NCBI GenBank assembly: GCA_035534895.1
Contig: DATLRC010000014.1
Span: 1 to 22,077 of the forward strand
Source of the DNA: DATLRC01 sp035534895
Lineage (GTDB): Bacteria; Patescibacteriota; Saccharimonadia; Saccharimonadales; UBA4665
Length of the DNA: 22,077 nt
Reading direction: 5' to 3'
Below the pieces are notes generated by a model. It was given only the letters and a program-made list of their open reading frames with translations. It had not been told where the DNA came from and made no database searches. Below are positions 1 to 5,599 of this stretch, piece by piece. Within the stretch, counting starts at the first letter, position 1; every line of letters begins with the position of its first letter. The position numbers and the translations under genes are program-made.

Positions 1-55
1 TTCTGTAGTTTGCTATGGCAGGTGCTACAGTACCTAAAGCCTCGTTGTTTCATGC

Positions 56-83
56 ATAAGTAATGCCTGGTGACATTACTTAT
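56..83. repeat. Short inverted repeat (hairpin) downstream of the truncated PIN gene
   Basis: Two perfectly complementary 10-bp arms, ATAAGTAATG (56-65) and CATTACTTAT (74-83), flank an 8-nt loop. It lies about 55 bp beyond the stop of the minus-strand PIN fragment. No U-tract follows on either strand, so a classical intrinsic terminator is not supported. It could be an mRNA-end hairpin or mark the edge of a rearrangement. The rest of 1-138 shows no gene. Confidence 0.5.
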
Positions 84-138
84 TGCTAATTAACAGAGAG
101 AAAATGGCCTAAAAACCAACACGTTTTTGCCGGTTACT

Positions 139-438
139 CTAAAAACTGAGCGAATAGTGATCGTAAGTTTCAAGTGTTCTAAGATAAAATTGAGCATCTG
201 GTTGATGTGCCAATAAGGGTATTAAAAGTTCTCTTACTATCAAACGAACATCTCGAGCTTTTAGAGGATATGTTGACTTCTTAAGCGCTATATTACAGAA
301 TTCCTGGATAACCTGTGTACTTAGACAACCCTTCTTGGTAGCACTAAGTTCTGCCAATAACTTACGAGCAGTTTGTGTCTTTTGTATGTCAGTCTCATCA
401 TGGGCATAAATAAAGATGTTGGTATCAATAAAGAGCAT
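139..438 (-). pseudogene. Truncated PIN-domain toxin (VapC-like), C-terminal part missing
   Basis: The 99-aa product starts with a classical PIN signature, MLFIDTNIFIYAHD, giving the first acidic residue D5, and has a second conserved acid in the QVIQEF helix (E46). PIN nucleases are usually about 130-140 aa, with a third conserved acid in a block resembling SFWDALIV. Here the protein reads ...YDHYSLSF and then hits TAG at 139-141, just where that block should begin. The other two minus-strand frames of the downstream 138 bp do not restore it, so this is a real loss rather than a simple one-base frameshift. It starts 3 nt after the stop of the antitoxin gene, with a weak AAAGA ribosome site in that gene's last codons. 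Without the distal acids and last strand, RNase activity is unlikely. The family call is confident; loss of function is inference. Confidence 0.75.
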
Positions 439-441
439 TTT

Positions 442-672
442 TTATCTTTCATGCATTTCTTCACGAGATAATTTTTTACCTACACGGAGATAGTTTGTCC
501 GTTTCCATAGAGCTTCAAGCTTACTAGCAACGTCTTCATCAACAGCTTGTTTTTTATTAACATCAATAAGCCATTCACGAAACATTTCATTAAGCGTACT
601 GTGGTTTTGGGAAGCAACTTTACGGGCTGTTTCAATAGCTTCTTCATTGGCTGATAATGTAATATTTTTCAT
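442..672 (-). CDS. Antitoxin of the distal PIN module
   Basis: The gene encodes 76 aa if translation starts at the ATG ending at 672 (MKNITLSANEEA...). An in-frame ATG 18 nt upstream (690) would add MCTLNL, which does not look like the family. The MKNITLS start and the following helix AIETARKVASQNHSTLNEM match small DNA-binding antitoxins of the ribbon-helix-helix type that precede PIN toxins. The charged C-terminal half would wrap the toxin. It ends 3 nt before the PIN ATG, the usual antitoxin-first arrangement for coupled translation. No Shine-Dalgarno is seen before either start. A perfect 8-bp palindrome GTGTACAC (681-688) sits just upstream and could be part of an operator (inference). 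The partner toxin is truncated, so this may be an orphan antitoxin. Confidence 0.72.
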   Translation of the reverse strand: MKNITLSANEEAIETARKVASQNHSTLNEMFREWLIDVNKKQAVDEDVASKLEALWKRTNYLRVGKKLSREEMHER

Positions 673-757
673 TAGATTAAGTGTACACATGTCAAGTAAA
701 TGTGGCCTAACTGATTTTTCGGTAATTAGAATATATTAAGACTTTGGCTACGGCCAG

Positions 758-1189
758 CTATCCAGTAACTTTGAGTTTTGAGACAAGCTTTAAGAATTCA
801 TCCGGCTTAATAATGTTTAGGTTTTTGTAAGACTTAAGGATAAGAAGATCTTTATCACCAGTTATAATAAAAGAACATCTGCCAAGTATTGCTGACTCTA
901 TAAATTTATTATCGTCAGGGTCTCTTGAAATATTAATACTAATCTCTCCTAGTTTTATTAGAACTGCATCACGCTTTAATAACAGTTCGACTTTATTTAG
1001 ATCTTCAATAAAATCTGGAAACTTTGTTGATATTTTTCGTCGTAGTTCGGTAAGAATTTCTTCTGCGACAATAACAATAACCGACTGCTTAGCCAATAGA
1101 TCAAGTATCTGACGAGGTTTTCCCCCAAACACTATCCCAGATATAAGTACATTTGTATCAATGACAATTCTAGGCTTATTTTTGTCCAT
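758..1189 (-). CDS. PIN-domain toxin, probable ribonuclease of a TA module
   Basis: This is a complete 143-aa PIN protein of the 'putative toxin-antitoxin system toxin component, PIN family' type (COG1569-like). The catalytic acids can be followed: D11 in IVIDTNVLISG, E48 in EEILTELRRK, the cluster D90/D92/D93 in SRDPDDNKFIE, and D112 in IITGDKDLL. This suggests an Mg2+-dependent endoribonuclease active when its antitoxin is lost. It begins 5 nt after the stop of the ribbon-helix-helix gene, so the pair is one transcript read from the promoter at 1452-1480. It is more divergent from the neighbouring PIN fragment (139-438) than expected for a recent duplicate: the N-terminal signature, spacing and C-terminal block all differ. 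The target RNA cannot be read from the sequence. Confidence 0.88.
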   Translation of the reverse strand: MDKNKPRIVIDTNVLISGIVFGGKPRQILDLLAKQSVIVIVAEEILTELRRKISTKFPDFIEDLNKVELLLKRDAVLIKLGEISINISRDPDDNKFIESAILGRCSFIITGDKDLLILKSYKNLNIIKPDEFLKLVSKLKVTG

Positions 1190-1194
1190 CTTAA

Positions 1195-1422
1195 TTACTT
1201 TTCAAGAATTTTATATACCTGCTCTTCACTCGTTATTCCCATATTGCGCCCTTTTTGATTAGACGCGTCGAGCACTGATTTCCATTGACGACGGCGCTCT
1301 AGGTCATTTAAGGCAAGCCTTCGAAAATATTCACTGCGACTAGCCATATCTTTTTTTACAGCCTGGTCGATTTCTTTTAAAAGCGACTCATCAAGTGCTA
1401 AATTAAGTGTCTTAGTTGCCAT
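1195..1422 (-). CDS. Ribbon-helix-helix antitoxin (CopG/ParD-like)
   Basis: The 75-aa protein opens with a beta strand (TKTLNLALDESLL) followed by two helices with the RSEYFRRLAL pattern typical of ribbon-helix-helix DNA-binding domains. The strand contacts DNA as a dimer and the C-terminal 30 residues would bind the PIN partner encoded immediately downstream. The ATG at 1422 is supported by GGAG at 1431-1434, 8 nt upstream. A strong promoter lies just upstream with two TTGTATAG direct repeats on the plus strand, spaced 11 bp across its -10 and spacer. This is the geometry expected for negative autoregulation by two stacked RHH dimers. Fold and role are well supported; the operator assignment is inference. 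Confidence 0.88.
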   Translation of the reverse strand: MATKTLNLALDESLLKEIDQAVKKDMASRSEYFRRLALNDLERRRQWKSVLDASNQKGRNMGITSEEQVYKILEK

Positions 1423-1451
1423 TTTTTTAACTCCATTATTAATATGGACTA

Positions 1452-1480
1452 ATTGTATAGATCTTGTATAGGCTAGTCAA
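1452..1480 (-). promoter_or_regulatory. Promoter and direct-repeat operator of the intact TA module
   Basis: On the minus strand a -35 TTGACT (1475-1480) and a -10 TACAAT (1452-1457) are separated by exactly 17 bp, a near-consensus sigma-70-type promoter. The spacer and -10 contain two identical octamers TTGTATAG (plus strand, 1453-1460 and 1464-1471), spaced 11 bp, one helical turn. Short outer arms GACTA (1447-1451) and TAGTC (1474-1478) are also complementary. Bound RHH antitoxin here would block RNA polymerase. Confidence 0.75.
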
Positions 1481-1557
1481 TTTTTTATCCTGATAAAAAG
1501 CCTGCATTATCAATAGCGGCTAATCGGCCTGGTTGCTCTCTCGCGTGCACCTGTTGC

Positions 1558-1575
1558 CTCATGAGATCTCATGAG
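1558..1575. repeat. 18-bp perfect palindrome between khpB and the TA module
   Basis: CTCATGAGATCTCATGAG is identical on both strands and has no loop. It lies about 45 bp beyond the khpB stop and about 80 bp upstream of the TA promoter. The absence of a loop and of an adjacent U-tract argues against an intrinsic terminator. A binding site for a dimeric protein, or an end mark of the conserved gene block, is more likely (inference). Otherwise the spacer 1423-1620 holds only the TA promoter. Confidence 0.6.
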
Positions 1576-1620
1576 AGACAATCCTGTTTTAACGTGTGTA
1601 TCAGGGACTCAAATAGAGCC

Positions 1621-2094
1621 CTAAGGCGTCTCTGGCTCTAGCTTGAGAGTAACTCGCCGGTCACGGCCTTCACCTACCGATTCGGTACTCAAGCCGTGTT
1701 CTGATGCCAGTTGGTGAATGACTCGCCTATCAGCCGCATTCATCGGGTTTAGCTCCATTGATTCACCAGATTCCTTAACTTTCTTAACCCAATCTTCGGC
1801 CTGTTCCCGTAGTCGGTCTGCCCGCTGTTTTTTGTAGTCGGCAATATCGACATTAACTCTGGCATTAGCGAAGTTGTTGTTCTTGAGAGTAGTGCTGGTC
1901 AGATATTGCAAAGAGCGCATGTTGTCACCATGTTGGCCAATTAAAAAACCATTTAGGTGTGTGCTCGGTACATTTAGTTGGATAACCTCATCGTCTGATG
2001 TGGCTTGGATATCAGTATTTAGCCCAAAAAAGGATAGTAGATCCTCCAAATACTTTTTAGCATAGCCGATTGCTTCTTCTAGTGATTGATTCAC
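1621..2094 (-). CDS. khpB: KhpB/Jag RNA-binding protein (KH + R3H domains)
   Basis: The 157-aa protein has a KH domain with the GxxG loop GQHG (53-56) in the context LIGQHGDNMRSLQYLTS, then a linker helix (about 88-110), then an R3H domain with RRVIH (R123, H127) and a basic GEGRDRRV ending. These are the two nucleic-acid-binding modules of KhpB/Jag/EloR, a cytoplasmic RNA chaperone that usually pairs with KhpA and affects cell elongation in firmicutes. The N-terminal Jag_N domain of longer homologues is absent. Translation starts at GTG (2094), overlapping the yidC stop as GTGA, with a strong AAAGGAGG site (2103-2110) inside the yidC end. The order yidC-khpB is widely conserved. It is the last gene of the minus-strand rpmH cluster. 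Confidence 0.93.
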   Translation of the reverse strand: MNQSLEEAIGYAKKYLEDLLSFFGLNTDIQATSDDEVIQLNVPSTHLNGFLIGQHGDNMRSLQYLTSTTLKNNNFANARVNVDIADYKKQRADRLREQAEDWVKKVKESGESMELNPMNAADRRVIHQLASEHGLSTESVGEGRDRRVTLKLEPETP

Positions 2095-3017
2095 TTCCTC
2101 TTCCTCCTTTTAGCTTTCTTGGATTTAGAAGATTTTTTGGGAGTTGGCTCTACAATTTCAGCTTCTGGAATTTGTTTTAGGTCTTTGCTCGGTCCGTCAG
2201 CCAAGGCTTCCATTTCGGTTTCATCGCTCTTTAGGACAGCACTTTGCTGGATCAAGGCAACAGCCCCACCAACTAACCAATAGAGACCGATGGCTGAAGG
2301 CAGATTAACCATTGCTAAAAATATAAAAGCGGGTAGTAAAAAGCGGGTACTACGACCAACGGCAGCGCTGACTTCAGTTTGGTCGGCTTGTTTACCGCCT
2401 CCGGCATCACGCAAGATATCCCTGAGCTTTCGAGAGCTTTTGTCACCGGGCATCAACTGTTTGGTCTGGTAATACTGTAGCACTGAGGTAATAACAACTA
2501 TTAGCATAGCTGGCCAATAAATACCGCCCTTGCCAGCAGCCGCTCGGGTCAGATCAACAAAGCCAAATAGCGTTCTGTCGAAAAGATGAATATTGTGGGC
2601 TAGTTGCCTCATCCAAAATAAGTGCTGGAGAGGGGAATAAGCAAACTTAACCAGAGCGTGAGGGTCGCTGACTACTCGCCTCAGGCCGCTATAAAGCCCG
2701 ATTAAGATTGGCAGCTGGATAAACATTACTCCAATTTGGCCAAAGGGATTAACACCCCTTTCTTTGTAAAGTTCCATTAGCAGTCGAGACTCTTTTTGGC
2801 GATCGCCTTTGGCTTCTAATTTAAGTTTCTTCAGCTCTGGCTGTAGTTGGCGCATGACTTTAGCCTGATGTAGTTGCTTCTTAAGGAGTGGCCAAAGCAG
2901 TAAGCGAATAATGACTGTAAATAGAATAATGCTCAGGCCGAAATTATGTCCTGGCAACAGGGCATAGATCAGTACCAGTAGGTTGAAGATGGGTTGGACA
3001 ATAAAGGTTGTGAACAT
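2091..3017 (-). CDS. yidC: YidC/Oxa1 membrane protein insertase
   Basis: The 308-aa protein has the Oxa1/YidC fold: a first membrane segment near the N-terminus, a second (about 28-45) carrying the conserved hydrophilic-groove arginine R38 in TVIIRLLLWPL, a cytoplasmic helical hairpin rich in Lys/Glu (46-95), then further segments at about 95-115, 167-187 and 228-262, and a Lys/Arg-rich tail (SKSKKAKRRKRK) as in ribosome-binding YidC2-type insertases. There is no large periplasmic domain, as expected for a monoderm envelope. No lipobox cysteine is seen at the N-terminus, unlike Bacillus SpoIIIJ. It inserts small membrane proteins alone or with Sec. It starts 22 bp after rnpA, with a GGGAG somewhat far (14 nt) from the ATG, and overlaps khpB at its end. 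Confidence 0.95.
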   Translation of the reverse strand: MFTTFIVQPIFNLLVLIYALLPGHNFGLSIILFTVIIRLLLWPLLKKQLHQAKVMRQLQPELKKLKLEAKGDRQKESRLLMELYKERGVNPFGQIGVMFIQLPILIGLYSGLRRVVSDPHALVKFAYSPLQHLFWMRQLAHNIHLFDRTLFGFVDLTRAAAGKGGIYWPAMLIVVITSVLQYYQTKQLMPGDKSSRKLRDILRDAGGGKQADQTEVSAAVGRSTRFLLPAFIFLAMVNLPSAIGLYWLVGGAVALIQQSAVLKSDETEMEALADGPSKDLKQIPEAEIVEPTPKKSSKSKKAKRRKRK

Positions 3018-3039
3018 TTGCTTTAAAATTACTCCCTTT

Positions 3040-3423
3040 TCAGGTCTCTACTATAGCATGGCCAGATGACTTAGAGCCCATAATTAGACCGGCTTGGCTT
3101 AATAATTGCCTGACTATTTGCTCTAATTCTAGGTGGCTGAGCTTAATTAATTGATCGCTGAAGACAGTCAACACAAGATCATATGGGGCATTGTTGTCTG
3201 GGTTAAGCTTGCGGACTACTTCAAATAACCGTCTTCTTACCCGGTTTCGATCAACGGCCGATTTATGAACTTTGCGGCTAACAACAACTGCTAAGCGGTA
3301 GGTTTGGCGCCGGGGATTAGCAATATATTTTAAGCTTATTTGAGAGCTGCGGACAGTTTGGCCACCACGGTAGACATAGTTAAGGCTACCCAGTCCATGA
3401 AAACGGTGTTTTCGATCAAGCAT
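3040..3423 (-). CDS. rnpA: Ribonuclease P protein component
   Basis: The 127-aa product is of normal length for RnpA. It has the typical start MLDRKHRF, the central strand RLAVVVSRKVHKSAV and the diagnostic RNR motif D-R-N-R-V-R-R-R (58-65), which binds the RNase P RNA. It helps the catalytic RNA bind and process pre-tRNA 5' leaders. An in-frame stop lies only 12 nt upstream of the ATG, which fixes the start. No Shine-Dalgarno is visible, so translation may be weak or leader-dependent. It lies 134 bp after rpmH and 22 bp before yidC. A short AGCTAA/TTAGCT hairpin (3537-3554) just after rpmH may separate the two mRNAs. The 13 C-terminal residues beyond the fold look unstructured. Confidence 0.95.
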   Translation of the reverse strand: MLDRKHRFHGLGSLNYVYRGGQTVRSSQISLKYIANPRRQTYRLAVVVSRKVHKSAVDRNRVRRRLFEVVRKLNPDNNAPYDLVLTVFSDQLIKLSHLELEQIVRQLLSQAGLIMGSKSSGHAIVET

Positions 3424-3536
3424 ATAGATAGTTTATCGGTTAAAGTCTTGGCTGAACAGACAAACGTTTAATATTGTTCTAGAGGCGTGGCTATTTGTGA
3501 CTAAATAAGCCGCTCGCTTTTAATGTAGTGCAATGG

Positions 3537-3554
3537 AGCTAATCGGTTTTAGCT
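3537..3554 (-). repeat. Small hairpin in the rpmH-rnpA spacer
   Basis: AGCTAA (3537-3542) and TTAGCT (3549-3554) form a 6-bp stem with a 6-nt loop, 3 nt after the rpmH stop on the minus strand. No U-tract follows, so it is more likely an mRNA processing or stabilising hairpin than a terminator. The rest of the 134-bp spacer shows no gene. Confidence 0.35.
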
Positions 3555-3557
3555 GCC

Positions 3558-3695
3558 TCAGGCTGAGAGCTTGGTTCGCTTCTTAAGACGGCGGCGATGG
3601 AGCACTACTCGGCCGGCCCGGCTAGTCATGCGCTTCATAAAGCCATGTTGGTGGGCGCGGTGACGTTTCTTTGGTTGATAGGTTCGTTTAGGCAT
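3558..3695 (-). CDS. rpmH: Ribosomal protein bL34
   Basis: A 45-aa, highly basic protein read on the minus strand. It starts MPKRTYQPKKRHRAHQHGF, continues with the family hallmark FMKRM-TSRAGRVVLHRRR, and ends in KKRTKLSA and TGA (3558-3560). Length and sequence are those of bL34, a large-subunit protein next to the 23S rRNA. The ATG ends at 3695; only a weak AAGAG precedes it. It is the first gene of the leftward cluster rpmH-rnpA-yidC-khpB next to oriC, the ancestral bacterial arrangement. A promoter with a DnaA box in its spacer lies upstream (3757-3785). Confidence 0.96.
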   Translation of the reverse strand: MPKRTYQPKKRHRAHQHGFMKRMTSRAGRVVLHRRRLKKRTKLSA

Positions 3696-3756
3696 AGTCT
3701 CTTAATTCTACGATACTTTGCCTCGCGGCGTGAAATTAACAATATTTAGCCCACTA

Positions 3757-3785
3757 ATACTAACAACTTATCCACGATCTTTCAA
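3757..3785 (-). promoter_or_regulatory. Candidate rpmH promoter containing a DnaA box
   Basis: On the minus strand -35 TTGAAA (3780-3785) and -10 TAGTAT (3757-3762) are 17 bp apart. The DnaA-box match TTATCCACG (plus strand 3768-3776) lies inside the spacer, so bound DnaA would compete with RNA polymerase. Placement about 60 bp before the rpmH start is reasonable. No transcript data are available. Confidence 0.5.
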
Positions 3786-3893
3786 CTATTGTCCACAGTT
3801 TGACAGATAAGCTTTGTGAGTGTGCATAACTCTACCTCCGTTTGGTTTATTTTTTCTTTTTTTAAAGAGTGCTTAGCAAATGGGTGTGGAAAA
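3768..3893. other. oriC: Chromosomal replication origin, oriC (DnaA boxes and AT-rich unwinding candidate)
   Basis: The rpmH-dnaA intergenic region carries four matches to the DnaA box TTATNCACA within 126 bp: TTATCCACG (3768-3776, one mismatch), TTGTCCACA (3789-3797, one mismatch), TGTGCATAA (3821-3829, an exact match on the minus strand as TTATGCACA) and TGTGGAAAA (3885-3893, one mismatch, minus strand). Between the third and fourth is a T-rich run (3841-3866) that fits a DNA unwinding element. Location between divergent rpmH and dnaA is the classical origin site. The dnaA-dnaN gap also has an AT-rich stretch and one weak box, so a bipartite origin is possible. Minimal limits cannot be set by eye. 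Confidence 0.85.
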
Positions 3894-3915
3894 GTATTGG
3901 TTTATTGGTTACACT
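3887..3915 (+). promoter_or_regulatory. Candidate dnaA promoter overlapping a DnaA box
   Basis: TGGAAA (3887-3892) and TACACT (3910-3915) are 17 bp apart, each matching four of six consensus bases. The -35 falls inside the DnaA-box match at 3885-3893, which would give DnaA autoregulation. A start near 3922 would leave a leader of about 30 nt including the ribosome site at 3939-3945. An alternative -35 TTGACA at 3800-3805 has only a poorly spaced -10. Confidence 0.4.
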
Positions 3916-3950
3916 GTTAGTTACTAGAGCATAGTTAGAGGGGAGAAAAG

Positions 3951-5321
3951 GTGCACCAAAGCAGTTTGTGGCAGGCAGTTTTAGGTGAGATCGAGTTATC
4001 GGTTTCACGAGGCAACTATTTGACCTGGTTTAAAAATACTTTGTTGCTTAAGCAAGATGACGATGTAGTTGTCATTGGTGTGGCAAACGTTTTTGTCAAA
4101 CAACAGATGGAGGGTAAATATAGTGAGTTAGTGACCTCCACCTTACGTAAAAACGGTCTTTCGCCAGAGCGTATAGAATATAAGATATCGGTCCTAGCCA
4201 CCAACCAAAAATTGAGCGATGAGTCTGCGGGACCTGGACTGCTGGCTCCGCGTCAAAACGCTGTTTTGTCTGGCCAATTTAAGAACGGTAGTTTAACAAC
4301 TTTTAGACAAGGCCTGAACGAACGTTATGTTTTTGAAAACTTTGTAGTTGGAGCTGGTAATGAGCTAGCTTTTGCCGCCTGTCAGGCTATAGTCCAAAAA
4401 CCGGGCACTAAATATAACCCTCTCTTTTTGTATGGCGGTGTTGGTATTGGTAAGACACACTTGATTCAAGCCGTTGGTAACGCTATTTTGTCACAAAATC
4501 CTTCGGCTAAGATTCTTTATATTTCGACAGAACAGTTTGTTAAAGAATTTGTGGCGGCTCTTAGGTTTCGTAAAACCGACGAGTTTGCCCGTTTTTACCG
4601 ATCAGCTGATGTTTTAATAGTTGATGATGTCCAGTTTATTGCTGATAAAGAAAAGATGCAGGAAGAATTCTTCCACACTTTTAATACGCTTTACCAGGCT
4701 AATAAACAAATTATCATAAGCTCGGATAAGCCGCCTAAAGATATACCGACAATAGAAGAGCGTTTACGCAGCCGTTTTGCTTGGGGAATGAGCATCGATA
4801 TGCAGAATCCGGATTTTGAAACCCGTTGTGCTATTATCCAAACTAAAGCTCAGGGCCATGACGTGTCACTCAGTATTGATGTTGTTGAATACCTGTCCAA
4901 TAACTTCCAGACAAATATACGAGAGCTGGAGGGTGCCTTAAACCAGCTTTTGGCCTTTTGTGAGATGCGTGGACTTGAACCGGATCTAAGTACTGCGACT
5001 AGCCTTTTGGGTATTACTAAGTCCCGTCCTAAACACTTAAGTGCCAAGCAGATTGTTGAACGTACGGCAAAACATTTCCAAATACCAATTGAGGATATTG
5101 TAGGGCCAAAGCGAGATAAGGATATTGTTGTTCCTCGCCAGATAGCTATGTATATATTGAGAAGTGAGCTGCACCTTAGTTTTCCTAAAATTGCTAGGGA
5201 GCTTGGTAGAAAAGACCATACCACAGCCATCCACTCGGTTGAAAAGATAGAAGCTGAGTCACGACTTGATGGTTCTCTAAGGGCAGCCATCTCTGATATA
5301 AAGGAGAAACTATATGCCTAA
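3951..5321 (+). CDS. dnaA: Chromosomal replication initiator protein DnaA
   Basis: The 456-aa protein has the four DnaA domains: an N-terminal interaction domain (about 1-75), a variable linker (about 76-120), an AAA+ ATPase with Walker A GGVGIGKTH (162-170), Walker B VLIVDD (221-226) and the arginine-bearing ERLRSRFAWG (270-279), and a C-terminal helix-turn-helix whose signature GRKDHTTAIHSV (419-430) recognises the DnaA box. It binds ATP, oligomerises at oriC, opens DNA and loads the helicase. Translation starts at GTG (3951) after a strong GGGGAG site (ends 3945); this choice keeps a normal domain I (MHQSSLWQAVLGEIE). It opens the plus-strand replication block. Its final codons hold an excellent ribosome site for a small overlapping ORF at 5314. 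Confidence 0.98.
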   Translation: MHQSSLWQAVLGEIELSVSRGNYLTWFKNTLLLKQDDDVVVIGVANVFVKQQMEGKYSELVTSTLRKNGLSPERIEYKISVLATNQKLSDESAGPGLLAPRQNAVLSGQFKNGSLTTFRQGLNERYVFENFVVGAGNELAFAACQAIVQKPGTKYNPLFLYGGVGIGKTHLIQAVGNAILSQNPSAKILYISTEQFVKEFVAALRFRKTDEFARFYRSADVLIVDDVQFIADKEKMQEEFFHTFNTLYQANKQIIISSDKPPKDIPTIEERLRSRFAWGMSIDMQNPDFETRCAIIQTKAQGHDVSLSIDVVEYLSNNFQTNIRELEGALNQLLAFCEMRGLEPDLSTATSLLGITKSRPKHLSAKQIVERTAKHFQIPIEDIVGPKRDKDIVVPRQIAMYILRSELHLSFPKIARELGRKDHTTAIHSVEKIEAESRLDGSLRAAISDIKEKLYA

Positions 5322-5550
5322 TTTCTGGGGAAAAGCTGTGTTCGGGCTGCTAATAAGTATTCTCTTAAGTGGTAGCTTGTACACAGAGCTTGTTTTAAAT
5401 ATTGGTCGGCTGAGTACAAAAGTAGTTGTTTGGACACAGTTTATGCCTAGTTTTTCCAGTCCTTTTACTAGTTCCTACATTCCTTCCCTACCCCTTTTAA
5501 TTAATTACTTTTCCCCTTTTTCCACTACTACCAACAATCAACAACTATAA
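5314..5550 (+). CDS. Small hypothetical membrane protein overlapping the dnaA stop
   Basis: The 78-aa ORF is not recognised. Its ATG (5314) overlaps the last 8 nt of dnaA and is preceded by AAGGAG at 5301-5306 with a 7-nt spacer, one of the better ribosome sites in the window, which argues for real translational coupling. Residues 8-30 (AVFGLLISILLSGSLYTELVL) form one plausible membrane segment or uncleaved signal. The C-terminal half is rich in Ser, Phe, Pro and Thr because the DNA there (5446-5532) is strongly pyrimidine-rich, and may be only a consequence of that tract. Cleavage or lipidation is not suggested. It could be a chance ORF over the second half of a bipartite origin. Confidence is moderate because of the ribosome site alone. 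Confidence 0.45.
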   Translation: MPNFWGKAVFGLLISILLSGSLYTELVLNIGRLSTKVVVWTQFMPSFSSPFTSSYIPSLPLLINYFSPFSTTTNNQQL

Positions 5551-5584
5551 TTCTTAATTAAATATTGTTATTAATTATTACTAA
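5446..5584. other. Pyrimidine-rich tract followed by an AT-rich stretch before dnaN
   Basis: From 5446 to 5532 the plus strand is almost wholly C/T with repeated TTCC, CCCCTTTT and TTTTCC blocks. It is followed by an AT-rich stretch (5546-5584) that includes a perfect -10-like TATAAT at 5546-5551 but no good -35. A weak DnaA-box match TTGTACACA lies at 5377-5385. Known dnaA-dnaN spacers hold the unwinding element in bipartite origins such as that of Bacillus; the same could apply here (inference). It also probably holds the dnaN promoter. Confidence 0.4.
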
Positions 5585-5599
5585 CCAGGAGGATAAATC

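Noticed and set aside
673..690. Upstream ATG (690) for the distal antitoxin
   Set aside because: The added MCTLNL is unlike the family start, and neither start has a ribosome site; the ATG at 672 gives the usual MKNITL beginning.
1491..1512. TGATAA/TTATCA arms as a khpB terminator
   Set aside because: Only 6 AT-rich pairs with a 10-nt loop and more than 100 nt from the khpB stop; too weak to call.
3424..3557. Possible small RNA or tRNA in the rpmH-rnpA spacer
   Set aside because: No cloverleaf, no CCA end or T-loop pattern; only a 6-bp hairpin.
4850..5290. 146-aa minus-strand ORF opposite dnaA
   Set aside because: Lies wholly within dnaA, has no recognisable domain or ribosome site, and DnaA's helix-turn-helix motif fixes the true frame.
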